Source: an uncultured Enterobacterales bacterium | Lineage (GTDB): Bacteria > Pseudomonadota > Gammaproteobacteria > Enterobacterales > Enterobacteriaceae | Reading direction: 5' to 3' | Assembly: GCA_946478305.1 (NCBI GenBank) | Contig: CAMLBO010000019.1 | Location: 1-55,435 of the forward strand | Length of the DNA stretch: 55,435 nt | Part shown: positions 28,266 through 37,310 of the stretch, one piece after another | Layout: every line of letters starts with the position of its first letter | Position numbering within the stretch: the stretch's first letter is position 1 | Position numbers and translations under genes: made by a program | Notes under the pieces: model-generated | Databases searched by the model: none | The model's input: the letters and a program-made list of their open reading frames with translations, nothing else | What the model was told of the DNA's origin: nothing

Positions 28266-29780
28266 TCAGGAAGTGCGGGTTTCATCAGCCCGCGCTTCAG
28301 CGGTTGTTGTTGCCAGACCCGGCGGCAGACCGCTCATTTCACAGGCACGCTGCCCAAGACGTGCCAGGGCTGCCGTATAACGTGCATTAAACGGGTAACA
28401 GCATGATAAACGCAGACCGTTACGGTAGCGCCCGCTTGGTGAATAGAGCGTGCCCGGCGTCATACAAATTTTCTCATCCAGCAGTTGCTGAAACAGCACC
28501 ACAGTATCAACACCCGCCGGGAAATCGACCCAGAAAACGAAGCCGCCCATCGGCTGCGTGGCGCGGGTTCCCTGCGGGAAGTGGCGGGCGATTAACGCCC
28601 GGGCTTCATCTACCTGTGCCGCATAGCGGCGTCGCAGTGCACGCAGATGGTGGTCGTAGCCGCCGGATTCGAGGAACACCGCCAGCGTCTGCGACAGCAA
28701 TGATGACTCCGACATCGACGATACCGCCTTCAGCTTGCGCAACTTTTCGGCGTAACGGCCACCCGCGATCCAGCCGATACGGAAATCCGGTGCCAGCGTT
28801 TTGGTAAAGCTGGTGCAAAACAGCACCCAGCCGTCTCGGTCGAAAGATTTCACCGCTGGAGAAAGCGCATCGCTGAACTGAATTTCGGCATAAAGCCCGT
28901 CTTCGATCAGCGGCACCTGATGATCGTTCATCAAGCGTGCCAGCCGTTTCTTCGCCGCCAGCGGCATGGTAAACCCCATCGGGTTCTGCGCCGTCGGCAT
29001 GGCGATCAGCGCATTCAGTCGCTTCTCATTAAGCATCAGCTCCAGCGCATCCAGCGACAACCCGGCCTGCGGGTCGGTCGGGATCTCCACCGCTTTCAAC
29101 CCGAGGCTGGCCAGCAGCGGCAACAGATAGAAATAGGTTGGCGTCTCGAGGCCGACACTGTCACCCGGTTTTGTCGTCACTCGCAGCGCCAGCTGCAGGG
29201 CTTCCATGCAGCCGTGCGTCAGGGTGATATCTGCCGTTTCCAGCATCATACCGAGTGCCAGCGATCGGCGGGCGATCTGCTGGCGCAGCGCCACATTACC
29301 GGGTGGGAGGGCGTACTGGCCAATAAGATGCGGCTGACGGCGCAGCAAAGAGGCCATGATGCGGCCCAGCTTTGCCCCTGGGTAGAAGTCATTCGCCTGC
29401 GGGCAGGCCAGCGAGAGGTTGGTATAAGCCGGATTGATCTGCGCGGCAAACACGGTGTCTATGAGGTCCAGAACGTCTTCGGCAGGCTTGGCGGCAGGTG
29501 CGTGGGGCTGATGTTGCACCTCCAGCGCCGGGAGCGCGGTGCGCACGTAGAAACCCGATTGCGGACGGGCTTCAATCAGCCCGCGATCTTCCAGCCGCCG
29601 GTAGGCCGCCACCACGGTATTAATACTGACCCCGTGAGTCTGCGCGCTGCTGCGCACCGACGGCAGGCGGCTGCCCGCAGGCAGGGTGCCACGGCGGATC
29701 GCTTCGGCCAGATTATCGGCCAGCTGGTTGTAGCGCGTATCGGTAGAAACGTCGGTGAGCGAGGTCAGGATATCGGCCAT
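28266..29780 (-). CDS. MocR/PdxR-type regulator: GntR HTH plus aminotransferase domain
   Basis: This 504-residue protein has a GntR winged helix (about 15-80; YNQLADNLAEAIRRGTLPAGSRLPSVRSSAQTHGVSINTVVAAYRRLEDRGLIEARPQSGFYV) fused to a fold-type I aminotransferase domain (about 110-490). The PLP-binding Lys is expected in FCTSFTKTLAPDFRIGW. It is close to E. coli YdcR-type proteins. Members activate or repress neighbouring genes in response to PLP or amino-group ligands. The LysE-family exporter gene is divergent 142 bp away and is the likely target. Confidence 0.88.
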   Translation of the reverse strand: MADILTSLTDVSTDTRYNQLADNLAEAIRRGTLPAGSRLPSVRSSAQTHGVSINTVVAAYRRLEDRGLIEARPQSGFYVRTALPALEVQHQPHAPAAKPAEDVLDLIDTVFAAQINPAYTNLSLACPQANDFYPGAKLGRIMASLLRRQPHLIGQYALPPGNVALRQQIARRSLALGMMLETADITLTHGCMEALQLALRVTTKPGDSVGLETPTYFYLLPLLASLGLKAVEIPTDPQAGLSLDALELMLNEKRLNALIAMPTAQNPMGFTMPLAAKKRLARLMNDHQVPLIEDGLYAEIQFSDALSPAVKSFDRDGWVLFCTSFTKTLAPDFRIGWIAGGRYAEKLRKLKAVSSMSESSLLSQTLAVFLESGGYDHHLRALRRRYAAQVDEARALIARHFPQGTRATQPMGGFVFWVDFPAGVDTVVLFQQLLDEKICMTPGTLYSPSGRYRNGLRLSCCYPFNARYTAALARLGQRACEMSGLPPGLATTTAEARADETRTS

Positions 29781-29823
29781 GGTGTCAGTTCCGCAAAAGT
29801 GAATAGGTACAGTTTGTTTTTCA

Positions 29824-29842
29824 TGTAACTGTAACCATTACA
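29824..29842. promoter_or_regulatory. Candidate MocR operator repeats
   Basis: Two adjacent TGTAAC direct repeats (29824-29829, 29830-29835) are followed by an inverted TTACA (29838-29842), giving TGTAA-CCA-TTACA. They lie between the divergent MocR and LysE genes. MocR regulators usually bind paired direct repeats. Confidence 0.4.
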
Positions 29843-29922
29843 ATAGCGTATTTTTGGCTCTGTTACCTCACCCTCTGACTGCTTACTCTGTAGGAACAGA
29901 TTTTAGATGCAGAGGAATACAC

Positions 29923-30540
29923 ATGCTGGATACCGCTTTCGTCAGTTATGTCACGGTGATGTCGATCACGCCGGGGCCAAATAATTTGCTGCTGGCCGCC
30001 TCGGGGGTGAACTTCGGGCTGCGCCGCAGCGTGCCGATGATGCTCGGGATCACGCTAGGCTGCGTGGTGCAATGCGCGCTGATGACCTCGATGCTGGCGA
30101 TTTTGCTCAGCTGGATGAACGTCGTGCGCCTGCCGATGGCGGTGATCGGTTGTGCCTATCTGTTCTGGCTGTCGTGGAAAATTTACCGTTCCGGCACGCC
30201 GAAAGAGGGCGAAAAACAGCAACCGATGAATTTAGTCGGCGGCGCGTTGTTTCAGGCCATCAATCCCAAAGCCTGGCTGATGGCAACCAACGTGGCGATT
30301 CTCTTCACGCCGCCTGACGGCAATATGCTGCATCACACGCTGCTGATTTGCCTCGGCTTCGCGCTGGTCAACCTTCCTTGCATTCTGGTGTGGGTGGTGA
30401 TGGGTGACAGGTTACGTCAGGCATTACGCGTTGAATGGAAACTGAAACTGTTCAATACCATTATGGGCGGGATGATGGCGCTCACCGCGCTGTGGCTGTT
30501 GGTCGGTGAAGTGCGCCATGCGCTATTTTTGCACGGGTGA
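29923..30540 (+). CDS. LysE/RhtB-family amino-acid exporter
   Basis: This 205-residue protein has six predicted membrane helices and the LysE-family start FVSYVTVMSITPGPNNLLLAASGVNFGLRRS, with the SITPGPN motif, and NPKAWLMA in the middle. The family exports amino acids such as lysine, threonine, leucine or cysteine; the substrate here is not determinable. AGAGGAATACAC precedes the ATG at 29923; the longer frame from 29854 is not needed. Its last 18 bases overlap the end of the convergent mtlR. Confidence 0.85.
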   Translation: MLDTAFVSYVTVMSITPGPNNLLLAASGVNFGLRRSVPMMLGITLGCVVQCALMTSMLAILLSWMNVVRLPMAVIGCAYLFWLSWKIYRSGTPKEGEKQQPMNLVGGALFQAINPKAWLMATNVAILFTPPDGNMLHHTLLICLGFALVNLPCILVWVVMGDRLRQALRVEWKLKLFNTIMGGMMALTALWLLVGEVRHALFLHG

Positions 30541-31125
30541 CAAACGTGACGGCTGCTGATTGCTGATATGTGCAATCAGGCCGGTGACAGATAACACCAT
30601 GGTGGAACGGACGATTTGCTGGTAACGCTGGCGCTGCATGGCGATCAGCGATTCGTCAGCTTCACCGGGTTTGAGGAAGGTCGGCGCGGGAGGCAGTTCA
30701 GTGACGCAGTGCAGTTCGCCAAAGGGACCGAGAATTTCGTCGTCGGTGAAGCGGTAATCTTCTCCGTCGTAGTTCAGTTCTTCACGCAGGGCCATCAGCA
30801 GTTCAGCATCTTCATACTCGTGGCGGCTGATCACGCCAAGCGCATAAATCAGTTTCAGGCGGACGGTTAAATCCCCCAGCGGTCCGTTACCGGTCAGCAA
30901 GGGTTCGACGGCATACTTAACGGCGTAATCATCTTTACGGAAAACCTGCACCACCAGAATATCCAGCGCTTCCGCCAGCAATTCCACGGCAGTCATTAAA
31001 AAACTGCGCACGGTTTTCCCTGCGTTCAGCTTTTCCAGTACCCGGTTTTCAAACGCCTGTGCTTTTTCCATCGAGTTACTTACGTTAAGAGTCGCGTCAT
31101 GAATTACGGCTTCAGGTGTGTCCAT
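30523..31125 (-). CDS. mtlR: Mannitol operon repressor MtlR
   Basis: This 200-residue helical protein is of the MtlR family (shared with E. coli: ENRVLEKLNAGKTVRSFL, LAEALDILVVQVFRKDDYAVKYAVEPLL-type region, GPLGDLTVRLKLIYALGVI, YEDAELLMALRE). MtlR represses the mtl operon without a classical DNA-binding fold and has been shown to bind HPr in E. coli. It is the third gene of mtlA-mtlD-mtlR. Its 3' end overlaps the convergent LysE-family gene by 18 bp. Confidence 0.92.
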   Translation of the reverse strand: MDTPEAVIHDATLNVSNSMEKAQAFENRVLEKLNAGKTVRSFLMTAVELLAEALDILVVQVFRKDDYAVKYAVEPLLTGNGPLGDLTVRLKLIYALGVISRHEYEDAELLMALREELNYDGEDYRFTDDEILGPFGELHCVTELPPAPTFLKPGEADESLIAMQRQRYQQIVRSTMVLSVTGLIAHISNQQPSRLSPVQK

Positions 31126-31161
31126 AACGCCTCTGCTGTCATCCGTGAAATCCCCTTCGGG

Positions 31162-31197
31162 CCGGAGTTACAGCCGCGAGCGCAACGGTAACTCCGG
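31162..31197 (-). other. Stem-loop between mtlD and mtlR
   Basis: CCGGAGTTAC (31162-31171) pairs perfectly with GTAACTCCGG (31188-31197) across a 16-nt loop. It lies inside the operon, so it likely tunes transcript ends or partial readthrough into mtlR. Confidence 0.6.
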
Positions 31198-31213
31198 TCA
31201 CATCGGGTATTAT

Positions 31214-32362
31214 TTAGTGCATTTTCTCGTAGATGCTGACTGCCTGGGCAACCACTTCACCGTCTTCCGGCAGGCCTGATACCTGAGCCAGTGCCGCTTT
31301 CGGCCCGACTTTATTCAGCAATTCAACCCACTCTTTCGCCTGCGGGTCTTCGTCACTGCGGTAATGCATAGCAGCGGCAATCCCGATCAGCAGATTTTTA
31401 TGGGGCAGGCCGTACTCGATGGTGCCGAGCAGTGGTTTGATCAAGCGGTCACCTGCGCTGAGTTTACGCAGTGGCTGACGGCCAACGCGCTCAACATCAT
31501 CGTGCAGGTAAGGGTTTTCAAAACGGGAGATAATTTTTTCAATGTAAGCGAAGTGTTTTTCCGGATCGAAACCGTAGCGGTTAATCAGCACCTGACCACT
31601 CTCTTCCATCGCGCCGCGGACGATCAGGCGGATTTTCTCATCCAGAATCGCGTCACGGATAGTGGCGTGGCCAGTCTGCTGACCGAGGTACGCGGTAATG
31701 GCGTGACCGGTATTCAGCGTGAAGAGTTTGCGCTCGACGAAGGCCATCAGATTGTCAGTCAACTCCATGCCAGCAATCTCGGGCAGCGGACCTTTGAACT
31801 GCGTTTTATCGACAATCCATTCACTGAAGGTTTCAACGGTCACTTCCAGCGGATCGGTGGTACCGGCAGCGGCCGGCGGCACGATGCGGTCAACTGCAGA
31901 ATCCACGAAGCCGACGTGAGCCTCGACCCAGGCTTTTTCATCTTCCGGCAGCGCATTGAAGACGTGTTGTTTGAACTGGCTGGTACCCCGCACCATGTTT
32001 TCACAGGCAATAATATTCAGCGGAGACGCATTGCCCTGCTGATGACGAAGAACCAAACCCTTGGCAACGTTGGGTGCAATTTTTTCCAGTACGGTCGGGC
32101 CGACAGCGGTGGTCACTAAATCTACTTCAGCAATCAGGTTGATCGCATCCTGACCGGCACTGTTCACGGCACTGACGTTGCTGACTGGCTCGACGCTCGC
32201 CTTCTCGCCAACGACATGCACATCGTAGCCTTTACGGGCATTTAGCGCTTCAAGCAACACGGGGCTGACATCTGCGAAAACCAGATCGACGTTGGCATCG
32301 GCCAGCAATTTGCCGATGAATCCACGGCCAATATTACCTGCGCCAAAATGTAATGCTTTCAT
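31214..32362 (-). CDS. mtlD: Mannitol-1-phosphate 5-dehydrogenase
   Basis: This 382-residue polyol-specific long-chain dehydrogenase converts mannitol-1-phosphate to fructose-6-phosphate with NAD+. The N-terminal Rossmann fold shows [18 protein letters not shown], and the catalytic Lys region is [18 protein letters not shown]. Length and sequence match E. coli MtlD throughout. It is the second gene of the operon, separated from mtlA by 115 bp holding two hairpins. Confidence 0.94.
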   Translation of the reverse strand: MKALHFGAGNIGRGFIGKLLADANVDLVFADVSPVLLEALNARKGYDVHVVGEKASVEPVSNVSAVNSAGQDAINLIAEVDLVTTAVGPTVLEKIAPNVAKGLVLRHQQGNASPLNIIACENMVRGTSQFKQHVFNALPEDEKAWVEAHVGFVDSAVDRIVPPAAAGTTDPLEVTVETFSEWIVDKTQFKGPLPEIAGMELTDNLMAFVERKLFTLNTGHAITAYLGQQTGHATIRDAILDEKIRLIVRGAMEESGQVLINRYGFDPEKHFAYIEKIISRFENPYLHDDVERVGRQPLRKLSAGDRLIKPLLGTIEYGLPHKNLLIGIAAAMHYRSDEDPQAKEWVELLNKVGPKAALAQVSGLPEDGEVVAQAVSIYEKMH

Positions 32363-32404
32363 AATATTTCCTTCAAATCGGGGGCCATCATTAGGTAAAG
32401 CTGG

Positions 32405-32451
32405 GGAGCCGCCCGGCTCCGAATCAACAAGCGGGTCTCGTAAGACCCGCT
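32405..32451 (-). other. Two stem-loops in the mtlA-mtlD gap
   Basis: GGAGCC-GCCC-GGCTCC (32405-32420) and AGCGGGTCT-CGTA-AGACCCGCT (32430-32451) lie in the 115-bp gap between mtlA and mtlD. They may attenuate or stabilise the transcript, setting the mtlA:mtlD ratio. Confidence 0.6.
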
Positions 32452-32477
32452 GAGTGACGCTCTAATTATCCTGGGGA

Positions 32478-34391
32478 TTAACCGCGAAGAATGCTCAGCA
32501 CTTCTTCCACGCTGCTGGTGTTAGCCAGGCGGTCAATCACGCCCTCTTCATCCAGTGCGGTGGTCAGTTTAGTGATCACATTGATGTGCTCATTATTACG
32601 TGCGGCGATACCAATGACCAGACGTGCTGCATCATCTTCATCATCACCCCAGCGAATACCCGCCGGATACTGGCAGAACACGATACCGGTTTTCAGTACG
32701 CGGTCTTTAGCTTCGATGGTGCCGTGCGGCACAGCGATAGATTCGCCAAGGTAAGTAGACGTCAGCTGTTCACGGGCCAGCATAGCTTCAACGTACTCCG
32801 GCTGAACATAACCGCCTTTTACCAGTTGCTCACCGGCAAAACGAATCGCCTGCTCCTTACTGGTCGCCTGCAGGCCGAGGAAGATATTGCTTTCACTCAT
32901 GCGGAACAGATTTTCATTTTCGCGATCCGACACCAGGCTGTCGCCCAGCGTCGTAGTCACTTTCTCTTTGTACTGGCTGGATTTGTTCACTTCCACCAGA
33001 CGGGCAGTCAGGTCAGTGTACAGGCCGCTGTCGAGGAAGTTGGTCAGCGAAATGTGCTGAGCATGCGGCACCTGACGCATAGCGCGCTCGGTCAAATCAC
33101 GGTGGGTGATGACCAGATCAACGTCGTCCGGCAGGCTGTTTATCGCACTGTTGGTTACGCTGATGTTGGTCAGGCCTGCATCCTGCACTTTCTTACGCAG
33201 CACACCGGCACCCATCGCACTTGAACCCATTCCGGCGTCACAGGCTACGATAATTTTACGTACGGTAGACAAGTCGCCCGCGACGCCAGCAGTAGCCACT
33301 TTGCCACCTTTAGACTCGGCTTTCATGTCCTGCATGCGACGAGTAGCGTCGTCCAGGTCATCGCCTTCTTTCGCTTTGGTGGTTTTCAGCAAGAATGCAG
33401 AGACCACGAAGGAGACTGCAAAGGCTGCCACGATAGCCGCGATGTTAGCGAAGTAGGTGCCTTTTGGCGTCATTGCCAGCACGGCAATGATAGAACCAGG
33501 GGAAGCCGGAGACACCAGGCCACCGTTGAGCAGAGTCAGGGTGAACACACCTGTCATACCACCCAAAATTACCGCCAGCAACAGGCGCGGGTTCATCAGC
33601 ACATAGGGGAAGTAAATTTCGTGGATACCACCGAAGAAGTGGATGATTGCCGCGCCGCCCGCAGACTGTTTGGCACTGCCACGACCGAAGAACATATAGG
33701 CCATCAGCACGCCCAGACCCGGACCCGGGTTCGCTTCGATCAGGAAGAAGATAGATTTACCGGTTTCAGTCGCCTGCTGGATGCCCAGTGGAGAGAAGAT
33801 ACCGTGGTTGATGGCATTATTGAGGAACAGGATTTTCGCCGGTTCAACAAAGATAGAGGCCAGTGGCAACAGGTTATGAATAACCATGATGTGCACGCCA
33901 GCAGCCAGCAGTTTAGACAGGGCTTCTACCAGCGGGCCGATAGCCAGGAAGGCCAGAACCGCCAACAGCATACCGATGATACCGGCAGAGAAGTTGTTAA
34001 CCAGCATCTCGAAGCCGCTTTTAATTTTGCCGTCTACCCAACGGTCAAAGCGCTTGATACACCAGCCGCCCAGCGGACCTGCAATCATTGCGCCGAGGAA
34101 CATTGGCATGTCCGCGCCGACGATAACACCCATAACGGTAATTGCACCGACCACACCACCGCGGTCGCCACCAACCAGACGCCCACCGGTAAAACCGATC
34201 AGCAATGGCAGCAGGTAAGTGATCATCGGGCCGACCAGTTTGGCTAACGTTTCGTTCGGCAGCCAACCGGTAGGAATGAACAACGCAGTGATGATACCCC
34301 AGGCAATAAATGCCCCGATGTTTGGCATCACCATGTTACTCAGGAAGCGGCCAAAGTTTTGAACTCCGACCTTAACGTTTGGTGAAAACAT
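32478..34391 (-). CDS. mtlA: Mannitol-specific PTS enzyme IICBA
   Basis: This 637-residue permease imports and phosphorylates mannitol. Order: membrane EIIC (about 1-345), EIIB with the phosphorylated Cys384 in IVACDAGMGSSAMG, and EIIA with the phosphorylated His556 in ESIAVPHGTIEAKD. Cys384 has the same number as in E. coli MtlA. Sequence is highly similar throughout (FGRFLSNMVMPNIGAFIAWG, GWCIKRFDRWVDGKIKSGFEMLVNN). The start is the ATG at 34391; a GTG three codons earlier is less likely. A 545-bp upstream region with several CRP sites precedes it. Confidence 0.95.
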   Translation of the reverse strand: MFSPNVKVGVQNFGRFLSNMVMPNIGAFIAWGIITALFIPTGWLPNETLAKLVGPMITYLLPLLIGFTGGRLVGGDRGGVVGAITVMGVIVGADMPMFLGAMIAGPLGGWCIKRFDRWVDGKIKSGFEMLVNNFSAGIIGMLLAVLAFLAIGPLVEALSKLLAAGVHIMVIHNLLPLASIFVEPAKILFLNNAINHGIFSPLGIQQATETGKSIFFLIEANPGPGLGVLMAYMFFGRGSAKQSAGGAAIIHFFGGIHEIYFPYVLMNPRLLLAVILGGMTGVFTLTLLNGGLVSPASPGSIIAVLAMTPKGTYFANIAAIVAAFAVSFVVSAFLLKTTKAKEGDDLDDATRRMQDMKAESKGGKVATAGVAGDLSTVRKIIVACDAGMGSSAMGAGVLRKKVQDAGLTNISVTNSAINSLPDDVDLVITHRDLTERAMRQVPHAQHISLTNFLDSGLYTDLTARLVEVNKSSQYKEKVTTTLGDSLVSDRENENLFRMSESNIFLGLQATSKEQAIRFAGEQLVKGGYVQPEYVEAMLAREQLTSTYLGESIAVPHGTIEAKDRVLKTGIVFCQYPAGIRWGDDEDDAARLVIGIAARNNEHINVITKLTTALDEEGVIDRLANTSSVEEVLSILRG

Positions 34392-34936
34392 AAAACGCAC
34401 CCCTATTGATACGCGCTAACAATAAGAGCGCGTCATATCTGTTAATTATCGGTGACGGTTACTACGGTTTTTTTGCCACTGCTTTAAAAATCCGTCCGTC
34501 GAATTGCTGTCTGCGAGGCGGACTCTACCACGTGATTATGGCACCGCGTAGCCAGCGCGCGATGCGTGAGCGAGATCACAGCGGATCCCCCGCCACACCC
34601 CACTTTTAGGTGACTACGATCACAAAACAGGCTGGAAAACTAAGCATAACGAATAAAAAATGCGCACCAAGGTGATGAAAACGTGATGAAAATCACTCTT
34701 TAGTAGTATGTCTTTGTTATTAAAATGTGACTTTCATCACAAAGTATTTTTCGGCAGACTTTGAAATTCAGCTTAAAAAACATTCAACCGTATTTATCAC
34801 GTGCGTCAACGGGTTGACGGAGAGGATGTTGAAAGAAATCACAGGGGGAAGATGTCAGTCAGAAAGAGAGAAGAATAGGCAAGCAGCAAACATTCACAGG
34901 CACCGCTTACGCGATGCCTGTGGCAGACAGGAAAAA
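34392..34936. promoter_or_regulatory. mtlA control region with multiple CRP sites
   Basis: This 545-bp gene-free region contains five candidates for TGTGA-N6-TCACA: 34565-34580 (CGTGA/TCACA, 9/10), 34609-34624 (GGTGA/TCACA, 9/10), 34682-34697 (CGTGA/TCACT, 8/10), 34726-34741 (TGTGA-CTTTCA-TCACA, 10/10) and 34828-34843 (GTTGA/TCACA, 8/10). Several CRP sites upstream of mtlA are known in E. coli. The region also serves the start of mtlA, while the far end abuts the 3' end of the dsbA-like gene. Confidence 0.7.
34726..34741. promoter_or_regulatory. Perfect CRP site, mtlA
   Basis: TGTGACTTTCATCACA has both half-sites identical to consensus; it is the best CRP site in the window. Confidence 0.85.
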
Positions 34937-35728
34937 TTATTTGCCCTGTGCTTTCACAATGGCGGCCTGTAAATCGTCTGCTGAAACAGCACCCGGAAGA
35001 ACCGTGGTATTTTCTGCAGTAGCGCCTGACGTTGGCATAACGATAAAGCCTGGCGTGCCGCTAAAGCCCAGCGTTCGCGCAAGTTCATCGTTGGAGGCAA
35101 TGGCCTCGTGGGTGGCTTTCAATTGCGCCGCAGTAGGCGGGGTGGCTTTGGCGGCTTTCACCGCGCCGGCGATATCAGCGTCGGTCAGTTTGCCCTCGTC
35201 ATGACCCGTGCGGTAAATGCTGTTGTGGTAATCAAAATAAGCCTGCGCCCCTTTCTCTTTCCACACGGCCATACCGGTTTCAGCAGCGGTGATAGACGCT
35301 TTCCAACGATCACCGAAGATTGGCCACTCTTTGAAAACAAAGCGTACATTTGGGTTAGCCTTCACGGTCTGCTCAACTATCGGTGCCATACGGCTGCAGT
35401 AAAGGCACTGATAATCGAAGAACTCGACGAAGGCGACTTTGGCATCTTTCGGGCCATAGCTTGGCGTTGCCGGATCGTTGACCAGCGCTTTGGCATTCGC
35501 CAGCACGGCTTCCTGGGTTTGCTGCTGCTGTTGGTCAGCCTGCTGCGCCTGCAATTTCTGGCTGACCTGCACCAGAATCTCAGGGTGTGCTACGAGGTAA
35601 TCGGAAGCGATTTTGCCGATAGCTGCCTGCTGGACCGGAGTGAAATCGGCGGTGGCGCTGTCAGCGGCCATTACTACGGTTGGAGACATCACCAGTGCAG
35701 CCAGCAAAGTCATCGTCAGACGTTTCAT
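34937..35728 (-). CDS. Periplasmic DsbA-family thiol-disulfide protein (ScsC/Com1-like)
   Basis: This 263-residue protein has a signal peptide (MKRLTMTLLAALVMSPTVVMA, cut before ADSA). It has an N-terminal helical stretch rich in Gln (about 45-75, LQAQQADQQQQQTQEAV) and a DsbA-like thioredoxin domain with the active site FFDYQCLYCSRM (Cys-Leu-Tyr-Cys) and a cis-Pro in GFSGTPGFIV. The N-terminal helix recalls the oligomerisation segment of ScsC/BcfH proteins, suggesting an isomerase or copper-stress type role rather than DsbA oxidase; that is inference. ATG at 35728 follows AAGGATTTTTG. It is monocistronic. Confidence 0.82.
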   Translation of the reverse strand: MKRLTMTLLAALVMSPTVVMAADSATADFTPVQQAAIGKIASDYLVAHPEILVQVSQKLQAQQADQQQQQTQEAVLANAKALVNDPATPSYGPKDAKVAFVEFFDYQCLYCSRMAPIVEQTVKANPNVRFVFKEWPIFGDRWKASITAAETGMAVWKEKGAQAYFDYHNSIYRTGHDEGKLTDADIAGAVKAAKATPPTAAQLKATHEAIASNDELARTLGFSGTPGFIVMPTSGATAENTTVLPGAVSADDLQAAIVKAQGK

Positions 35729-35857
35729 CAAAAATCCTTAATAAAATACAGTGAGAACGGACAGTTACCTTCAAAAGTAGAGGAATTCCATCCACTGTGC
35801 AGGTTAAAAATTGTCATTTTTTATAAACCTGTGTCGCTGAACGACAAGAAAAAGGCA

Positions 35858-35888
35858 TAAAAAAAGCCACGCTTATGAAGACGTGGCT
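35858..35888 (-). terminator. Rho-independent terminator of yiaF
   Basis: Read on the minus strand AGCCACG (35888-35882) pairs with CGTGGCT (35871-35865) and is followed by seven T residues. It lies 30 bases after the yiaF stop. Confidence 0.88.
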
Positions 35889-35918
35889 CATTTATTTGAT
35901 AAATCAGCGAATTAAAAA

Positions 35919-36641
35919 TTAACGACTGTAATCGCCCTGCGCGACTTTTTGCGCACTGAGCAACGTCTGCTGTTTACCCACCAGATTCGACATCATGGTG
36001 TTGTATTGCGTTGCCTGCTGCTGCGTCGGGAACTGTACGCCACCGTTAGCAAATGAGACCTGAGTACCCTGCTGCTGCAGGTAATCGCCAACGGCAATGA
36101 TATCCTGAGTAAAGCTGGTCAGCGCTGGCACCAGCGGGGTCAGCACGTTGGCAGGCTCCGTCACCACGCTGGAATAAACCTGTGCGTAGACGGCTTTGAG
36201 ATCGTCAGGTTGCTTGAGAGCAGCCATGGCGGTATCAGCCTTGTTCTTCGAGTCACGAATTTGCGCACTCAGCAGATTCAGTGAACCGACGGACTGTTGC
36301 AGCTCAGTACGCTGTGTCATGTAATCCTGCGGGGTGCGGATCTGGCCGATAGCGCTGACAGCAGGCACCAGACTGCCCTCTACGGCCTGTTTCATCTGGC
36401 GGGAATACGCCAGGATGATGCCGTAGTCATTGGCGTAATTACCAAACTTCTGTTTCTGATCTTCACTCAGTGATGGCAGGTTCTGCCCACTGCGCATCAC
36501 GGTATTTTGCAAATAGTCGATAAAGGCTTTGCGTTGTTCCGGCTCTTTATCGCCACATGCCGTGAGTTGAAATACGACCAGCAATGCCACAAGCGGCGCC
36601 AGCCAGCGCGCGAATGCCCTGCTTCTGATCCCTACAGCCAT
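35919..36641 (-). CDS. yiaF: YiaF, DUF3053 lipoprotein
   Basis: This 240-residue lipoprotein has a lipobox LTAC (signal MAVGIRSRAFARWLAPLVAL, Cys at about 29). The mature part is helical and matches E. coli YiaF (shared: DKE..QRKAFIDYLQNTVMRSG, PQDYMTQ, ALKQPDDLK, VGDYLQQQGTQVSF, VQFPTQQQA). Function is unknown. In E. coli yiaF is between ghrB and cspA upstream of glyS; here it is likewise next to glyS, but ghrB has been separated from it. Confidence 0.9.
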   Translation of the reverse strand: MAVGIRSRAFARWLAPLVALLVVFQLTACGDKEPEQRKAFIDYLQNTVMRSGQNLPSLSEDQKQKFGNYANDYGIILAYSRQMKQAVEGSLVPAVSAIGQIRTPQDYMTQRTELQQSVGSLNLLSAQIRDSKNKADTAMAALKQPDDLKAVYAQVYSSVVTEPANVLTPLVPALTSFTQDIIAVGDYLQQQGTQVSFANGGVQFPTQQQATQYNTMMSNLVGKQQTLLSAQKVAQGDYSR

Positions 36642-36740
36642 GAGTCCTGACTCCTGATTTCAATGTTCTTTTTTACCGGCCAGTTCCCTGCCGATCTGTG
36701 CCTTCCGTGCGAGTAATAGAATAGAACATCTGGGGGGAGA

Positions 36741-36759
36741 ACGCTTTTTAAAAAAGCGT
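36741..36759. repeat. Short perfect hairpin upstream of yiaF
   Basis: ACGCTTTTT (36741-36749), one A, AAAAAGCGT (36751-36759). It sits between the yiaF promoter region and the large inverted-repeat element. Confidence 0.6.
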
Positions 36760-36814
36760 GGGAAAAGTTTTAAATTCAACTTCAAGGTCGTGGGCTCGCC
36801 GCCCACACTGGCCC

Positions 36815-36840
36815 AAAGGAGGTTTAAACGAACCTCCTTT
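36815..36840 (+). repeat. Left-arm hairpin of the element
   Basis: AAAGGAGGTT, loop TAAACG, AACCTCCTTT: a 10-bp perfect stem, preceded by GTGGGC-TCGCC-GCCCAC (36790-36806). Confidence 0.85.
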
Positions 36841-37039
36841 GGAATCCTGCGTTTTTAAACTGCGCGCTATCGCTGAATCGGGATGGCCGTGTTTCAGGTA
36901 CTTCCGTTATAGCCGCAAAATAGCGCCGCGTTGCGGTTCCTTCGCTACGGGTTTCGAGCCATAGGTCTCGAACCGCTTGCTCAGCGCTATTTTTGAATGC
37001 GGCCCACACATTTTTAAAAACAAAAACAGACCAGGTTTG

Positions 37040-37078
37040 GAATTTGAATTTGAATTTGAATTTGAATTTGAATTTGAA
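37040..37078 (+). repeat. (GAATTT)6 microsatellite
   Basis: Six uninterrupted GAATTT units at 37040-37075 plus a final GAA, lying between the two arms. Six-base units are prone to slipped-strand copy change. Confidence 0.95.
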
Positions 37079-37260
37079 GAAGCCTCGGCCGCGTTCAAAA
37101 CGACGTCGAGGGAGTGGCGCAAAACCGCGAGTCTTTTTCGCGGGTTGAAGCCCGAACTGAGAGAACCGCGGAGCGGCGGAGTTTGCGGCTATCACTGTGG
37201 CACCTGAAACACGGCCATTGTGACCAGCGCAGCTGCTGTTTTAAAAAAGCGCGGGAGTCC

Positions 37261-37310
37261 AGAGGGTGCGCGCTTACGCACCTTCTGGGCCAATTTGGGC
37301 GGCAGCCCAA
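37261..37310 (-). repeat. Right-arm hairpins of the element
   Basis: AGAGGGTGCG (37261-37270) pairs with CGCACCTTCT (37277-37286) with one G-T wobble, loop of 6. A second stem, TTGGGC-GGCA-GCCCAA (37295-37310), is present only in this arm. Confidence 0.85.

Noticed and set aside
37040-37078. Possible CRISPR-like array
   Set aside because: The units are contiguous 6-mers with no spacers and no cas genes are nearby.
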